Below are positions 1 to 12,074 of a stretch of 64,000 nt of DNA, one piece after another (position 1 is the first letter of the stretch; every line of letters begins with the position of its first letter). A model generated the notes under the pieces. It had not been told where the DNA came from. It did no database searches and saw only the letters and a program-made list of their open reading frames with translations. The DNA lies in NCBI GenBank assembly GCA_014898415.1, contig RCTD01000020.1, forward strand, positions 558,001-622,000, in the 5' to 3' direction. The DNA comes from Stromatinia cepivora (Eukaryota; Ascomycota; Leotiomycetes; Helotiales; Sclerotiniaceae). A program made the translations under genes and the position numbers.

Positions 1-187
1 ACGGGAGTTGCCGCACATTTTCCAAGCTCCGAATCAATGCCAAAAAAGTTACTGAACACCTTGAAGCTTCGTGAATTGTAAGTCTTCTCATGATATTGTA
101 AGTCAACCAATTGTTACTGTCTGCTGTGCTTTGTGCTAATCTCTGAATTCTCAGAATCTGTATACATACTATCACCATTCCTTAATT
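1..187. other. 5' flank of the PPR gene
   Basis: No coding region is supported here. The stretch is presumably the promoter and 5' leader of the following gene; any upstream gene lies outside the window. Confidence 0.4.
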
Positions 188-2630
188 ATGCGCTCTCAAT
201 TGACCCGCAGAGTCTTCCGTGGACTTCTGTCGAACGAAGGCCTCATATTACCATGCGCAAATCGAGCACCAGCTTTATTAAGGCATCGTCGTCGCCGAAA
301 TGTAATTCCTACATTACCTTACACATCCCATCGTTCTCTGTTCGGATTTTCTCGGAAGCCTCCTCGACAACCCAAAGAACCGGAATTGGAACCCGGAATG
401 AGAAAGATGGCAGAGTTTAGCTTGATGACGAGGATTCATGCCAGAACTGCGAATAAGGATGATATGCTGAAGGCTTTTAATGAATACTTCAAACATAAAG
501 TCGATACGGAACGAGCGGTTAATAATATTGAGGCGGGGCATGCTTTGAGGACTTTGAATTATCTTATTAGTTGTGGATTGGGAGAGGAACACGTCAAGGA
601 TTTGAAGATGGCGTTACAGGCGTTGACAATCATTCCTAATGATGACACAAACGATTTTCTGGATTTGGCGAGACTTCTCTTCCTGGAGATTAAAAAGCTG
701 TCTAGGTCCAACGAGGATGCGCCGAGTTTTCAATTTATCAGGATACTGAGTGGAGTTGGCCAATCTCTTGAGGCGAGAGAGCTCTGCGAAGAGGTCACTC
801 AACGTTTTTTAGAAGAGCAAGAACCGTCACCCAAAACCGGAATTCAGATAACTCGACAACGACAAATGCTGAAGTTGAACTGGTATACGGTTTTATCTGG
901 TTTTGCACGAGAAGGTAACGAGGCCGAACTTTTGAAGACGTATGAGAGATTTGGAGAGCTGCCCTTAGGGCGTGGGGTTACTAGCAATGAAATCGTCATA
1001 AAGTTTTATACCTCGAGAGACCGTGTTGCGGAAGCACAAGCTTGGTTTGAAAAGGCTGCATATGTTCCGACAGACCTCAGTCCTAGTATACTACAGGACA
1101 TACTTAAGTTCTGTCTTCGTCATGAGGAGCTGCTGGATTGGTGCAAAGGAATCTTTCGTAAGGTACTGGAGGCAGGTCGAATGCAGAAAGGAAAATGGGA
1201 CGTGGTGTTTCAATGGGCTGCGAGTGCTATGGACAAAGGCGTTGAGGATGTGGAACGCATGATGCGTGTTATGGAAAAGCGCAATCCGGGCGATCTATCT
1301 ATGAGACCGGATATTGATACCATCAATGGTTTAGTCGAGTACGCAATATCAAAGAACGATCCATACCTTGCAGAACGTTATATCGCAATGGGGCAAAAAT
1401 TCAATATCCGTCCAAATGCAAGAACATTTATTCTTCAGATGGACTACCGGGTTGGTGCAGGCGATCTCTCCGGAGCCCGAGTATCTTATAATTTGCTCCA
1501 AGCAGAGGAAATTTCCAAGGACGAGGACCTGCCTGTTATCAATAAATTCGTCCGAGCTCTCTGTGCTTCAGAGATTCTACCCTATAACGAGATTTCATCA
1601 ATCGTTTCCGATCTAGACGAGCGTAATGCGAGGTTAGAAGCGGACACGGTTTCGTCACTAAGCAAAATGTATATCAACCGCAACGAACTTAATGAAGTAG
1701 TGGATTTATTACAGGTTAATACTTACCACTATACCCTGTCAGAGCGAGCTCGAATAAGCGATGCGTTACTTGCTTTTGTGTTTGACAAAAATAACAGCGA
1801 AGATCGTATATGGGATGCTTATCGTGTTGTTATTCATATCTTCGATGAGACTGATGTTGCCACACGTACGCGAATCATGAATGAGTTTTTCGATCGTAAA
1901 AGATCAGATATGGCTTGTCATGTCTTTGGACATATGCGCCAGCACATCAGTCCCAACAAACGTCCTGTGCGAGACACTTATATAGATTGTTTTGTTGGTA
2001 TAGCATCATGCGCAGATGGCGAGTCCCTCGACATGGTTCACAATATGTTGAAAATGGACAGTACCATTGAACCCAACACACGTCTTTACAATTCTTTAAT
2101 GCTGGCCTATACAGCTTGCGAAGACGCTAGTCGATCTTTACATTTCTGGGATGACATCACGAATTCTCGTGAAGGGCCTAGTTATAAAAGTTTGGAGATA
2201 GTGTTTCAAGCGTGTCAGAGGAAACCTTTTGGAGATCGACCGGCGAGAGAAATCTGGGATAAGATGAAGAGGATGGAGATTGAAATTACTAGAGAGGTTC
2301 ATGCTGCTTATGTTGGGGCATTGGCAGGACAGGGAAAGCTCGATGAGGTTAAAGTGTTGGTGGAGGCCATGGAGAAGGATGTAGGGTTTGGTCCGGATAT
2401 TTTGACGTAAGTTATGCCCTTTACGATTTTGCTCGAGAATTGCGATTAACATATATAGTATCGGTACCATATACAACGCAATCCAAGGTTCGAATAGGAA
2501 AGATTTGGTGGCGGAATGGACAAAGGAATTATATCCAGAGGTGTGGAAGGAGGCGGAGAAACTCGGGTTTTATGAACATGAGGAGGGTCATATGGTGTTG
2601 AAGATGCCGGAGAAGAAACTTAGAGCTTAA
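188..2630 (+). CDS. Mitochondrial pentatricopeptide-repeat protein, CIA84-like
   Basis: Two exons, 188..2406 and 2459..2630, give about 796 residues. The 52-nt intron has a GTAAGT donor, a GATTAAC branch site and a TATAG acceptor, and the join keeps frame through ...DILTIGTIYNAI to a stop at 2628-2630. Without splicing the protein would end 57 residues early. The N-terminus (MRSQLTRRVFRGLL) is basic and amphipathic, like a mitochondrial presequence, and is followed by a proline-rich segment (FSRKPPRQPKEPELEPGM). The rest is helical-repeat sequence with PPR-like units such as DTINGLVEYAISKNDPYLAERYIAM and TRLYNSLMLAYTACEDASRS in shape. The layout and the early RKPP..P..PE.EPG segment resemble fungal complex I intermediate-associated protein 84, an assembly factor for the complex I membrane arm; that assignment is from memory of the family and could be wrong. 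The PPR class is secure. Confidence 0.8.
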
Positions 2631-3691
2631 TGCTTGAGGTTGTATCTTAGATACTTATCAAATATTGAAATTTTTGAATAGATGGTTGAGAGTTCTCAGC
2701 TGGTGATTAGTTGGTGGTCAGAGTGTACTCGGTAGCATGCAGGGTTTGTTGGTTTTGCTCGTATTTTCTATATAGCCCAGGGGTGGTGGTGTATGTCAAG
2801 GTCTTTGATGCCTATCATCTGGTCATCAGTTCCATCTTTATATTTTTATATATGTCCATATCAGAACCAGAAGCTTTCTGATTATCTGGAATTAGTGGGC
2901 ATACTAGGTATAGCTTTTATTCTCCGGTGTCTGAGAGATATTGGTAATCTCTGTGGTTTTGAGACCAATCCTCGATCTGTAGCTATTAACTTAGTTGTGG
3001 AGCCATACTGGCAAAAGTGTAGCCGCATAGTCGATCTTGGATGGGAATTGCGATATTATATGTATTTTGAGGATACAAGTGATGTTAGGATAGAATGAAT
3101 GAGGAATAGATTTATATTCAGCCTTTAGATATTATCTTTAGTGATCAAATTTGGTTGTGTATTGAGTGTTCATTATCTAATTCATCGCCAAAAGTGTTTT
3201 CCTATCGTCGCGGTATGAAAGGATCCGCAAAATTTGTCGTTTGTTACATTTTCCAGGTACCATGATAGTCATATCCGTACTGTAGTTGCGTAATGGGTTG
3301 ACAATTTGGTAACAGTGGCAAGAGGATATCGTCAGGTATATCTCTGTCTATTTACTTAATTCAATACTCAACGTATTGTGGTTTTGTATTTTAGACTCTG
3401 TAGGCTACTAGGCTCTGTTCACGCTAGTTCGCTTGATAATTAGATGAATTGTGTTAAGGTCATATGTAATAGATGTACGGTGCATCAGATCATTAAATGA
3501 TTAATTGATCAGCGAATAATATGTACGGCTCAAACGTACCAGTTACTTTCCCTATAAGATTCTCTCCTTCCTATCTCTTTCTCCTCTATCCAATCCAAAT
3601 CCTCTTCATCTAAATCATCCACAAACATACACGTCGAGAAATATACCCGCAGAAAGTGTAATCTATCCGCACTCTTACCAAAATCATCAAT
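2631..3691. other. Intergenic region
   Basis: Downstream flank of the PPR gene and upstream flank of the next small gene. A 101-codon open frame at 2793-3098 has no recognisable motif and no splice support, so it is not called. Confidence 0.4.
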
Positions 3692-4405
3692 ATGACCACC
3701 GGTACTCCAACTCCTAACCCGAACTCTAATCGCTGCCAAATTAATATTTTTAAATATAAATGTATGCACGTAGGTCGGGAATCAGCTGCGAGATGTAAGG
3801 TTACTGGATATGTGATGAAGGGGCATTGTTTACCGGAAGTTATTTATACAGAGAGGATTAGGGATGTGGTTTGTGGGGATTGTGTGGAGAGGTTAGTTGA
3901 TTTTTTGTTTGTTTTTGAGTTGAGCTGTTCTTATAGAGGGGTTTGTGGCTAATTTGGATTCTTTTTAGGGATGGAGCTGCTGGTGGGGGGTTTGATGATG
4001 GGTACAAATTCAGCTTCAGCAATGAGCACAAATTCAAGAGCGCACCGAAAATATCTCACAGACGTATTCGAAAACAAATAAAACCATTAGGTCGTTCTGC
4101 AATAAGAAATATCAATAAACGGAAGATTCAAATCGGTGGAAGTGGGAAAATTGGGGGGGAAGTTGGTTAGATGCAAGGAAGCTAGGTTTAAGCGGGCTAG
4201 GGGTCATGAGGGTAGGTTTAGACGGGATGTTGGTAAGGTGCGCGGTCGTGGATATCAGACGAGGACGAATTTTATGCAGCCGGTGATGACTGCAGAGGCA
4301 GAGTTATTGAACGAGGAGATGGAGGTGGAGATGGAGATGGATGTTGTTGATAGGAATGAGATTTCTGGACTTTCTCGGAGATTGAAGTCTCTTACTTGCG
4401 GTTAA
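3692..4405 (+). CDS. Small basic Cys-containing hypothetical protein, 3' end uncertain
   Basis: Exon 1 runs 3692..3891 and ends at a GTTAGT donor. The acceptor TTTTTAG at 3968 joins it in frame to a second exon from 3969. Exon 1 carries a spaced cysteine set (RCQ, KCM, RCK, HCL, then a terminal CGDC), which suggests a metal-binding module, but I recognise no family. The second exon is Lys/Arg-rich and stops at 4168-4170 in its own frame. An overlapping frame continues from 4136 to 4405 with another very basic segment followed by an acidic EEMEVEMEMDVV stretch, so a further short intron or an indel near 4100-4150 could link the two. The organisation suggests a nucleic-acid-binding protein, which is only an inference. 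The gene itself is moderately supported; its C-terminus is not settled. Confidence 0.4.
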
Positions 4406-6957
4406 TTGGAGGGTTTGACATGTTTGGGGAGGTGCTGAGTGGTAGTGATTGGATTAGCTTAGTTAGTTACTTAGGGATCATATCCAGCAACTTAGTAGCT
4501 AGATGACAGTTAATTAGCAGCTCATTAAGGATAGTAGATAGTCAATGAGTATATTGAAATTCTGTCAATGGTTAAATAAATTTAGCGTGTACTATTATTG
4601 TTCCTCTTATCGGTCATTTTGCCACCTTCACCCCTTTCATGTGTTTTAAGCGAAGTCTAGATTTTTTTTAAATCGTGATGTTGATATTTGAGAAAAGATT
4701 GATTTTTGTTGATTAGCTTATATTGTTTATAAAATCTATCGGATAATTGTAGAGCTATTGTTTCAAGGCACTTTAGGGCATTTATATCGCGACTTTCCAT
4801 GCCTGAAATAGGGTTTAGGAATCTGCTATTTTTTTTTCGTTAGTAGGCTGGTTATATGCTCCGTTTTTATGCCAGAAAAGAGGCGCAAACAATTGTCAAC
4901 TGGCTCATAACAGAAAGAGACGATTTTTGACTGGAATTAGAGCTCAGGTTGACACCACCTTTCCCAATTTATCCCATGATCCATATTATAATTGACTACT
5001 AAGCTATTAGGGACCGTGAAAGACGAGGCCATCTCCTGCCGAAAATTGGTGAATACGGGGATTATGAATTCCGCAATAGGGCCACATTTCTCTACTAGAC
5101 TCAATCAGCATTCAAGGAAATGCCCGTTATGTTATGGGCTGATGGTTTTTTGTGGTATCTGGAATAGATAGTCCAATGCTTTTGTAGGAAACCATAAGTA
5201 CAGCTTGATGTATTCTTCGCTGTTTCAGTCAGCACGAGTGAAAGTTATGCGAAGACAGTTCTAGGAACACTAGGAGCGAACACGCAAATTTGGACTGCAG
5301 CTCCGAACACTGTAATTGGAAATACTCGGCCTGATACCCTCGACAAATGTGGCGATTCCTTTAGAACCACAAAATATTGCAACCTAATTCCATTTTATAA
5401 GCACTGATAGTAGTATTTGAATATCGCAATCACTCGGCCACCGAAAAGTATACAGCGGCATGCGTGACGTTGCTCAAAACCAGAGCATTTGTGGTCCGAG
5501 CTAGCCACGAATATAAACTTAGTGCACCTATCTACTTCAAATCTGTGGAGCATAAATAAAGATTTATCTTTACAAGAAGCCAAGATTTGGAAAATATCGA
5601 TATTATTCGAGTTTTTCCGCAGATAAGCTTCCGATTTGCAGTCAAGGTTCTACTACGCGAGGAAGCAGTATATCCTGACTATATAGTAGCGAGGTTTCAT
5701 TTATCCAGGAGGCTTGATCGTCTGGTTGTAGTTTGAGGGACAAAAGTGCAGGATTCTGCAAATGTACTATTAGCCCTCGCGTACGCACAGGGTAAGGTCG
5801 ACTTAAGTTCATCAATAGCAGATGCTCAGGCGCTTCTGCTACAACACAGGGCTAATAGACACCCGGCTTAGTGGTATGATCGTATGCTTTTAGAATTAGT
5901 TGAGTCTAGCCTCGCGGAGACATTACTTATGAACAAAATTTAGAGAAATTTAAACCGACTGCAGGATACTTCTAGCGAGTATCGGGACTTGTATTAAGAT
6001 GATAATGCCGGAACGTTGGCGGCTTTCCAATTCCAAGTGTAAAGAAATTGGATAACCCACTCAGATTAAACGACAATGTTTCAGTCGAGCAGTATCCAAT
6101 GATTAAAGATTCTGGACCGGAATGACGAATGCGGGGTTGCAAATATCAAGTTCGACAGGACCTTACCGGCTGTCCGGCGGGATCCGCCTCGTGGAGTGGG
6201 GTGTTTCTATGCCTATAGCTAGCATTACATGTGAATCATGTTATATCTTTCTCGTGTAGATCTTCTTGCAACACTCCTCCCTCCCTCTCTTAACCTAGTT
6301 CTTCAATCGGATAATGTTTTTTTGAGTCTATTTCCGTATTTCTATGTGGTGTGGATGACACCTGTTAACTTGTCAGATTTTTTGGAGCTCTCTCGCAAGC
6401 TTTTGAAGAACGAAAAGACACGAAAGAACATTTGGTGACACTCTCATATCCAATGGAGCGTGGAGAATATTAACGAACGAGTTTGAGAAGTGATGATTTG
6501 ACATAAACTGCAGTAGGTGTACATCAAAATCAAAAGACTGAATTTGAAGGATTCCTTGATCATATCTGCGATCGCTCGGAAACAAATGTTGAAAGTCTAG
6601 CAGACGTCCCTGGCATTGAGTACTGACCCTGTGTTAGCTGATATACTCACTTCAGCATTTGATAACTGTTCAACACAATTCAGATCTCAAAAGTTGCACT
6701 GATGCTCATGAATATTCTGGCCGTGGAATGTATGCTTCAGACCGCTCAATGTTTAATAGTTTATTTGCGAGGTTAATTGGAAATCACACCGGCAGAGTAG
6801 CCTTGAGAAATTTGTTTTTCACGCATTTCAAACACAGAAATAGCATATCAAAGAATAAAGATTTACATTTCAATGACATTACTATATTTTGTTCCTTTAT
6901 TATCGAAATCTATTTCAGGGGGAGATATCACAACAAAGTCTACGGATAAGACAAGAG
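4406..6957. other. Long intergenic region, no gene seen
   Basis: About 2.5 kb of ordinary composition with only short, unconvincing open frames. A small inverted repeat (CTATTAGCCCT near 5767 and AGGGCTAATAG near 5848) is the only structure noticed. The region may contain an old decayed element, but nothing identifiable remains. Confidence 0.4.
6950..6957. repeat. Target-site duplication (left), hAT MITE
   Basis: GACAAGAG, identical to 7428-7435 on the other side of the element. Confidence 0.85.
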
Positions 6958-7427
6958 TAGGCTGCGCAGAAATAACCCGCAACCCACGGGTACCCGTAGA
7001 TAATCCGCCCTATGGGTTATCCATTGAAGATACTATCTGCTCCGTAAATTATCCATTAAGATTTTAAAATAATCTATTTCATATAAATTGTTTGCAGATT
7101 ATTTGCAAATTATTCATTTATTCACAGATTGATAGATTATCCACAAATAATCCACAGATTAATGAATTATCCATAAATAATCTATGAATTAATAAATAAT
7201 TTATATAATTTATAAAGATTAATATAAAAATTAATATAATAATATAGGAATAGCTTCAAAAATAAGCGAATATCCACCAATCCATATAGATTACTCATCA
7301 ATCTATAGATGATGGATATCCATGGATACCCATTCAGATTCTTCAATTATCCGCCCCGCCAGTGGATTATCCACGGATTATCCACCAGAACCATTATCCG
7401 CCCCGCGGGTAACCGTTACGCAGCCTA
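6958..7427. mobile_element. 470-bp non-autonomous hAT-type MITE
   Basis: The element starts TAGGCTGCG and ends CGCAGCCTA. The terminal inverted repeats extend imperfectly inward through a CCCGC-rich segment (ACCCGCAACCCACGGGTACC on the left, a related CCGCGGGTAACC on the right). It is bounded by an exact 8-bp direct repeat, GACAAGAG, at 6950-6957 and 7428-7435. An 8-bp target duplication, a TAG-type terminus and GGGTAACC/CCCGYRACCC-like subterminal motifs are hallmarks of hAT elements. The interior is AT-rich with many copies of ATTATCCA/AATAATCC-like words and has no coding capacity, so it must have been moved by a transposase supplied elsewhere. The target duplication has no mismatch, which suggests a fairly recent insertion. 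Confidence 0.85.
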
Positions 7428-7435
7428 GACAAGAG
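7428..7435. repeat. Target-site duplication (right), hAT MITE
   Basis: GACAAGAG, identical to 6950-6957. Confidence 0.85.
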
Positions 7436-8004
7436 TAATTGGCCGACACACCCCAAAAGATACTCTTCTGCTAGACAATCAACTTGAAATATCTCAGAAT
7501 TGCGGTAGAAGTACCCAGGAGTACCATCTCCACGAAGAGCAATCAAGACATCCCATCAGAAAAACACATGAAAAAATATGAATACTATATTACTTTTCTT
7601 TTCACAATCAACGTGAACCATCTCAAGAGACAATCAGAAAGCCCAACACTGTATGATTTATATCGTAACAACCATAGATATCTATCCTAGGAGCGCGTTG
7701 AAAAGCCCAAAGTACACCAAATCCAGCTCAACAACTTCTTGAACCCATCCAGAAACATGTTAAAACGCCCAATCATGTATGATTCTTCTCTTGACAACCA
7801 AAAGTACACATCATAAAAAGAACGCCAGCGAGCCAAAAGTTGTACTCAATCCACCCCAGTATGCATAGGAACCATCCCATAAGTACAAAAGAGCTACTAA
7901 AACTGTATCTAATTTGTGTATACAGCTATACTGAAATTGTCCCATCACTCAAAGACCATTGATTGTATAACGTTGACTTGATATGGTACAACCGGCGACG
8001 ATAC
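7436..8004. other. Intergenic region
   Basis: Between the hAT MITE and the 3' end of the next minus-strand gene. No coding region is supported. Confidence 0.4.
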
Positions 8005-9006
8005 TTAGGACGAAGATGGTCCAGCCGGATCTAAAGCTTATTAGTGAATCAATATATTTGCAGGTTAGTTAAGAAACTGACCTTTCTGTCCGCCTTCGTC
8101 TTCAGAACTCTCTCTGTCAGCTGCGGCAGAATCCTCTGTTTTAGCAGCTGAAGCTGCTAGAGCTCTCCCGGCATTCCTGCGGGCAAGATCAGCTTGAATA
8201 CCCGCTATGGTAGCTTGAGCAGATTGCAAATTGGCAAGCGCAAAAGCTTGACTTCATTAGCAAGGTAAGAGAGGTAGTTAGGAGCAGAGCTACTTACCAA
8301 GATCCCCAGTTATACGGTCTATATATGCATTTGCATCCTCGGTGGCCGGCTTGCCTCTACCAGATGAGGAAGCTTTAGACTTCTGGACCCCAGAGGACTT
8401 GGCAGAACAAGCTGACGAATTAGCACCATCCTTGGATTGGCTCTTCCTATATCTTCTCTTGGAAACGATACGATTAGAACCAGAGCCGGCGCTGACATTA
8501 TCCATACCACCACCAACAGCGACCGCAGCTCCTGTTGCTTGGAAGGGGCCGCCAGAGAACCCATGATTTGGATCTCTAGCGGCTCCCCCAGTCGGATGCA
8601 GTTGGGCGACGGGAAGAGGGGTATAGACAGGTACGCCTCTTCTTTGGAACATACTCGGATTGAGTTGGTTGGGTGGGGAAGGGGCAATTGGAGGATGGAC
8701 TGGTTGGGGAGCCCAGTAGTGTAGAAGGACTGGTTCGGATTCAGTGCGCCTATTATCGCTTGAAGGATTTTGTTGGGCTGTGTTGGTGTTATTGGCATTA
8801 TCTGGTGTTCTCGAGGATTGTTAGAGTCTATAAGCGAAATGGAATAGGGTCAACGTACCTAGTGGCTTCCTCTTGAGGTTGTTTATGATCCTTGTCTACG
8901 GAAAATGTTAGTTAAGGTCAGACTACGATCTACCAAGAGCATTCCACGATTGGATTGAGAGAGATAACTTACTGCCCTCTGCAGAATCATCTCTTTGGGG
9001 ATCCAT
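8005..9006 (-). CDS. Ser/Ala-rich hypothetical protein with five exons
   Basis: On the minus strand the exons are 9006..8973, 8895..8859, 8809..8298, 8246..8082 and 8036..8005, totalling 780 nt (259 residues plus stop). All four introns are 45-77 nt with good donors (GTAAGT, GTACGT, GTAAGT, GTCAGT); CTAAC branch sites are visible in most. Every junction preserves frame, which strongly supports a real gene although the longest single open frame is only 120 codons. The start MDPQRDDSAEG lies in a short first exon. The middle is rich in N, S, P and G with basic clusters (SKRRYRKSQSKD), and the penultimate exon encodes an Ala-rich, probably helical segment (ANLQSAQATIAGIQADLARR) followed by an acidic ESSEDEGG tail. 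It looks intrinsically disordered and possibly nuclear. I do not recognise a family. Confidence 0.75.
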
Positions 9007-9949
9007 CTTTACAACAATGATAGCAGCCTTTGCTTTGCCTTCCACAATAGAAAATTCTTGAATGTGTAAAATGAAATTTGGCAGACTTGGTGTGATAAAT
9101 TCTGTGTTGAAAGGGAGATGGTTATTCTTATTGGGGAGGAGAAACTAAGATATTATCTTTGTGGTGGTAATTTCCCGGCTTTTCACTGCATCTTTGCAAG
9201 GTCCGAGATTAATTGAGGGGTCAAATCACACTTTGGACGCCACCAGGATGCCGCTGTAATGCATACTTCAGGTCGACCTTTGATAGGGTAGACTAAGGCA
9301 TTTGTATGGTGATGTGCAGCATTCAATCTGGGGAAGATGTTCCATGGCATTTATTGAGGGTGGTGATGATGATTTCCTTGATATGAATCTATATATCGAA
9401 TCTTATGCCTCTCATATGCTTTCACAGAGATATTGAACATATTAGTTCTATTATCAAAGATCAATAAGGCAGACATGTCTCTTTTAATAACAAGTCAACA
9501 TATCTCTTTTAATAACAAGTCAGGTCGAATCAAGAAGACAACATCTATTTTGTCATTTGCCATTTGCCATTTGTTATCCTTCATCCTGGTCATATCTTCG
9601 GTGCATTTTGGATATCTATCAAGCATTTATACATGTTTATCATGAGCTCACTATTCACTTGCTCGGTCCTGGGCCATATCATATCCCCCCTTAAAGCACC
9701 GATGCTCGAACCCCTCATGATATTCACCTTGTTGAATATTAGACCGCAAACAAAAATTTGGAAAAAAAAAAAACCTGATTTGACTAGTGTAGTGTTCAGG
9801 GTTATTCTCTAATTTCCCTTCTCTTCCCTCCTGCCCTGCCTTTTCTCTTTGTCTGAGTCAAAATTTTTCAATACATGTTTCTTCAATTGCTCCTATTTCC
9901 TACTAGAATACAATCAAGGTGCAAACAACTGACAACTGTTTGCTTCAAA
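9007..9949. other. Divergent intergenic region
   Basis: Shared upstream region of the minus-strand unknown and the plus-strand secreted protein. It contains a 25-bp tandem duplication (9473-9497 and 9498-9522). Open frames at 9433-9812 show no codon structure or motif and are rejected. Confidence 0.4.
9473..9522. repeat. 25-bp tandem duplication
   Basis: Two adjacent copies of a 25-bp unit containing CTCTTTTAATAACAAGTCA, differing at one base. It lies in the upstream region of the secreted repeat protein gene. Confidence 0.8.
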
Positions 9950-11069
9950 ATGTTTCCTTCCACGTTTAACATGCAGTTAAACATGCAGCTTCTGGCTGTT
10001 GTGACTTTACTTTTAACCAATGTATTTTCCAACCCAATCAAGCGCAGTGATGATGAGACTACAGGTGTCAGACTTCCTGGTCTCTTTGAAATCCTTACCA
10101 CTGTTGCTACTTCTGCTCTAACTACTGGTGAACTTGTAAGTCAAACACTGTTGACGGATGCCTTTGACTTTCCTAATCTCACTTGAAAGTGATTTCCTCA
10201 AACTTGAGCAACACTTGAGCTTGACCTTTGGTCTTTCAAAAGGGCACCATAGCTAATTACAAGTTGTTCAGGTTGGCATTGTTGTCATTTCAAGCTCAAC
10301 CATCTATATCCAAGAACCCAACTTCTTTCCTGCTACCGCATGGAGCGTACCTGAAATCACGCTATCAGCTACAGCTGACCCTATTACTACTGCTTCAGGT
10401 ACACCATACAGCTTTTCAACTCCTTTCCCTGAAGAAAACGCATCAACAACACTACTTTCTTCTACTGATGCTGTTATTTTGAGTTCGGCACCAAATATAA
10501 CACCTCTGGCCGAGAAAAAAACAGTGACAACATCATCTTGCAACACTGACGTTGCTGATGTGACCATCCCTGCTAGTGCTCTCACCACTGGAGAATTCAT
10601 TGCTGTTGAAATTCTCTGTGGTGTAACAATCTACATTCAAGAGCCAAATTATTATCCGACCAAGACAAATTATGGTATTCCCGCATCATCGATAACATCG
10701 ACCTTGTCTTGCAATACCGCTGTTGCGGGTGTGACAATTGCAGTTAGCAATCTTGCTATCGGACAGTTCGTTGCTGCACCTGTTATCTGTGGAAAGATGG
10801 TATACATTCAAGAACCAAACTTCTACACACCGAAGACTTATTACGGCATCCCTGCTTCTGCGACCGCAACTTCTGCCGTAGCCGCATGCATTACTGGGGT
10901 GGTCGTTGAACCACGTGTGCTAGAAGCACGTACTGGTCACAATATACCTTTCTTTGGTCAGAGCAGGCCAACCTCGCTCCACCAAGCCGATGAAAACTGG
11001 ATCGAGAGTGTCCCAAGTGGCGTTGCTGGAAACAGAGGTGCGCGGGCCTTCAGGAAAAGGCAGGCATGA
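9950..11069 (+). CDS. Secreted triple-repeat protein with putative Kex2 sites
   Basis: Exons 9950..10135 and 10272..11069 give 327 residues. The donor GTAAGT at 10136 and acceptor TTCAG at 10271 are phase 0. The N-terminus has a typical signal peptide (hydrophobic core LLAVVTLLLTNVF, likely cleavage near FSNP), followed within a few residues by a dibasic KR site. The mature part contains three divergent copies of one module. Each has a segment like S.L.TGE(F/L).....I..., then the signature (I/V)YIQEPN(F/Y)(F/Y), and in copies 2 and 3 a preceding CNT.VA.VTI and a following KT.YGIPAS. The intron falls inside the first module, right after ALTTGEL. Cysteines pair up in copies 2 and 3 (CN and CG) but are missing from copy 1. 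A second dibasic site (RKR) lies at the extreme C-terminus. It could be a cell-wall protein or an effector; no family is recognised. An in-frame Met at 9971 is an alternative start. Confidence 0.75.
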
Positions 11070-12074
11070 AAATGAATGTAGACAGTTTCTAGACGGTGTC
11101 TGTATTTGAGCAATCATTTGATGTAGAATTACGATTATCTTGAGCTTCGGGTGATTGGCTAGTTGTTGTACTATGCTTGCCTGTTTCTCGGATAGGCTTC
11201 CTAGTAGTCAACCTTGAAGATCATTACAGCTGCCCTGGAAGTTTCAACTAGAGAATAGACTGTTCCTACTTTGACACACTTTATCATAAAAATGATAGCA
11301 GATATGATGATTGTATGTACCCAAAACTTCACCAAACTTTGAGAAATGATGTGTCTTACACACGTTTGAAGTCTGAATGATTTATTACAAAACTGTAAAG
11401 CAGATTATATTCATGTCATCGATGACACTTGTCATACATTTTGATACTTGAAATGGTATCATACGATATTTGCGATCCTCCCTCAGGTAGATAAGATGGG
11501 ATAACCCAATAATTAAAGTCCATGAGACAATGAGAATTGCATTCTTGAAAGGGTATGGAACAACAATCAGAACCATATAGTATCCCTCTCATAACCCATG
11601 ACCAGGAAATACAACTTGTCTATTCTGAAGAGTTAAGTAAGAAAAGAGATGCTTCTGGTTGCAAGGCCCGGTGCAGTATCGATTGAATTCCTGGTGTCAA
11701 CCCAAAATAGTTGCATTTTGCAACCCCTTGGAACTGATGCTCCACCAAAGCCTCCATGGTATTGAAAACATTGCTGGGTCGAACCAAACATAAGACTTCA
11801 ATACTCCTCCATGACATGATCATGATACCATGAGGTTTCATTTCTCCTGTTTTCTCTCTCCTGCTGTGCTTTGATGATCAATTCGGTTTGCACTCCACCT
11901 CAGAGAATTTAAGATGATTGAGATCATTAGTTTCTTGTTATACTTTACAGGCTACTTATCCATGGATTGTCTTGAGGTATCCTTCTCAAATAACTCTATG
12001 GCCCACCAAACTCCACCCAAGCAAATTTTCCATGGACCAAAACTCCAACCATGCTTCTCATCTCTCTTAATCCT
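11070..12074. other. Convergent intergenic region
   Basis: Between the 3' ends of the secreted protein gene and IMP3. Short antisense frames here are not supported by splice sites or motifs. Confidence 0.4.

Noticed and set aside
9433..9812. Two overlapping open frames upstream of the secreted protein
   Set aside because: One includes the 25-bp tandem duplication and a poly-A tract; neither has codon-like structure.
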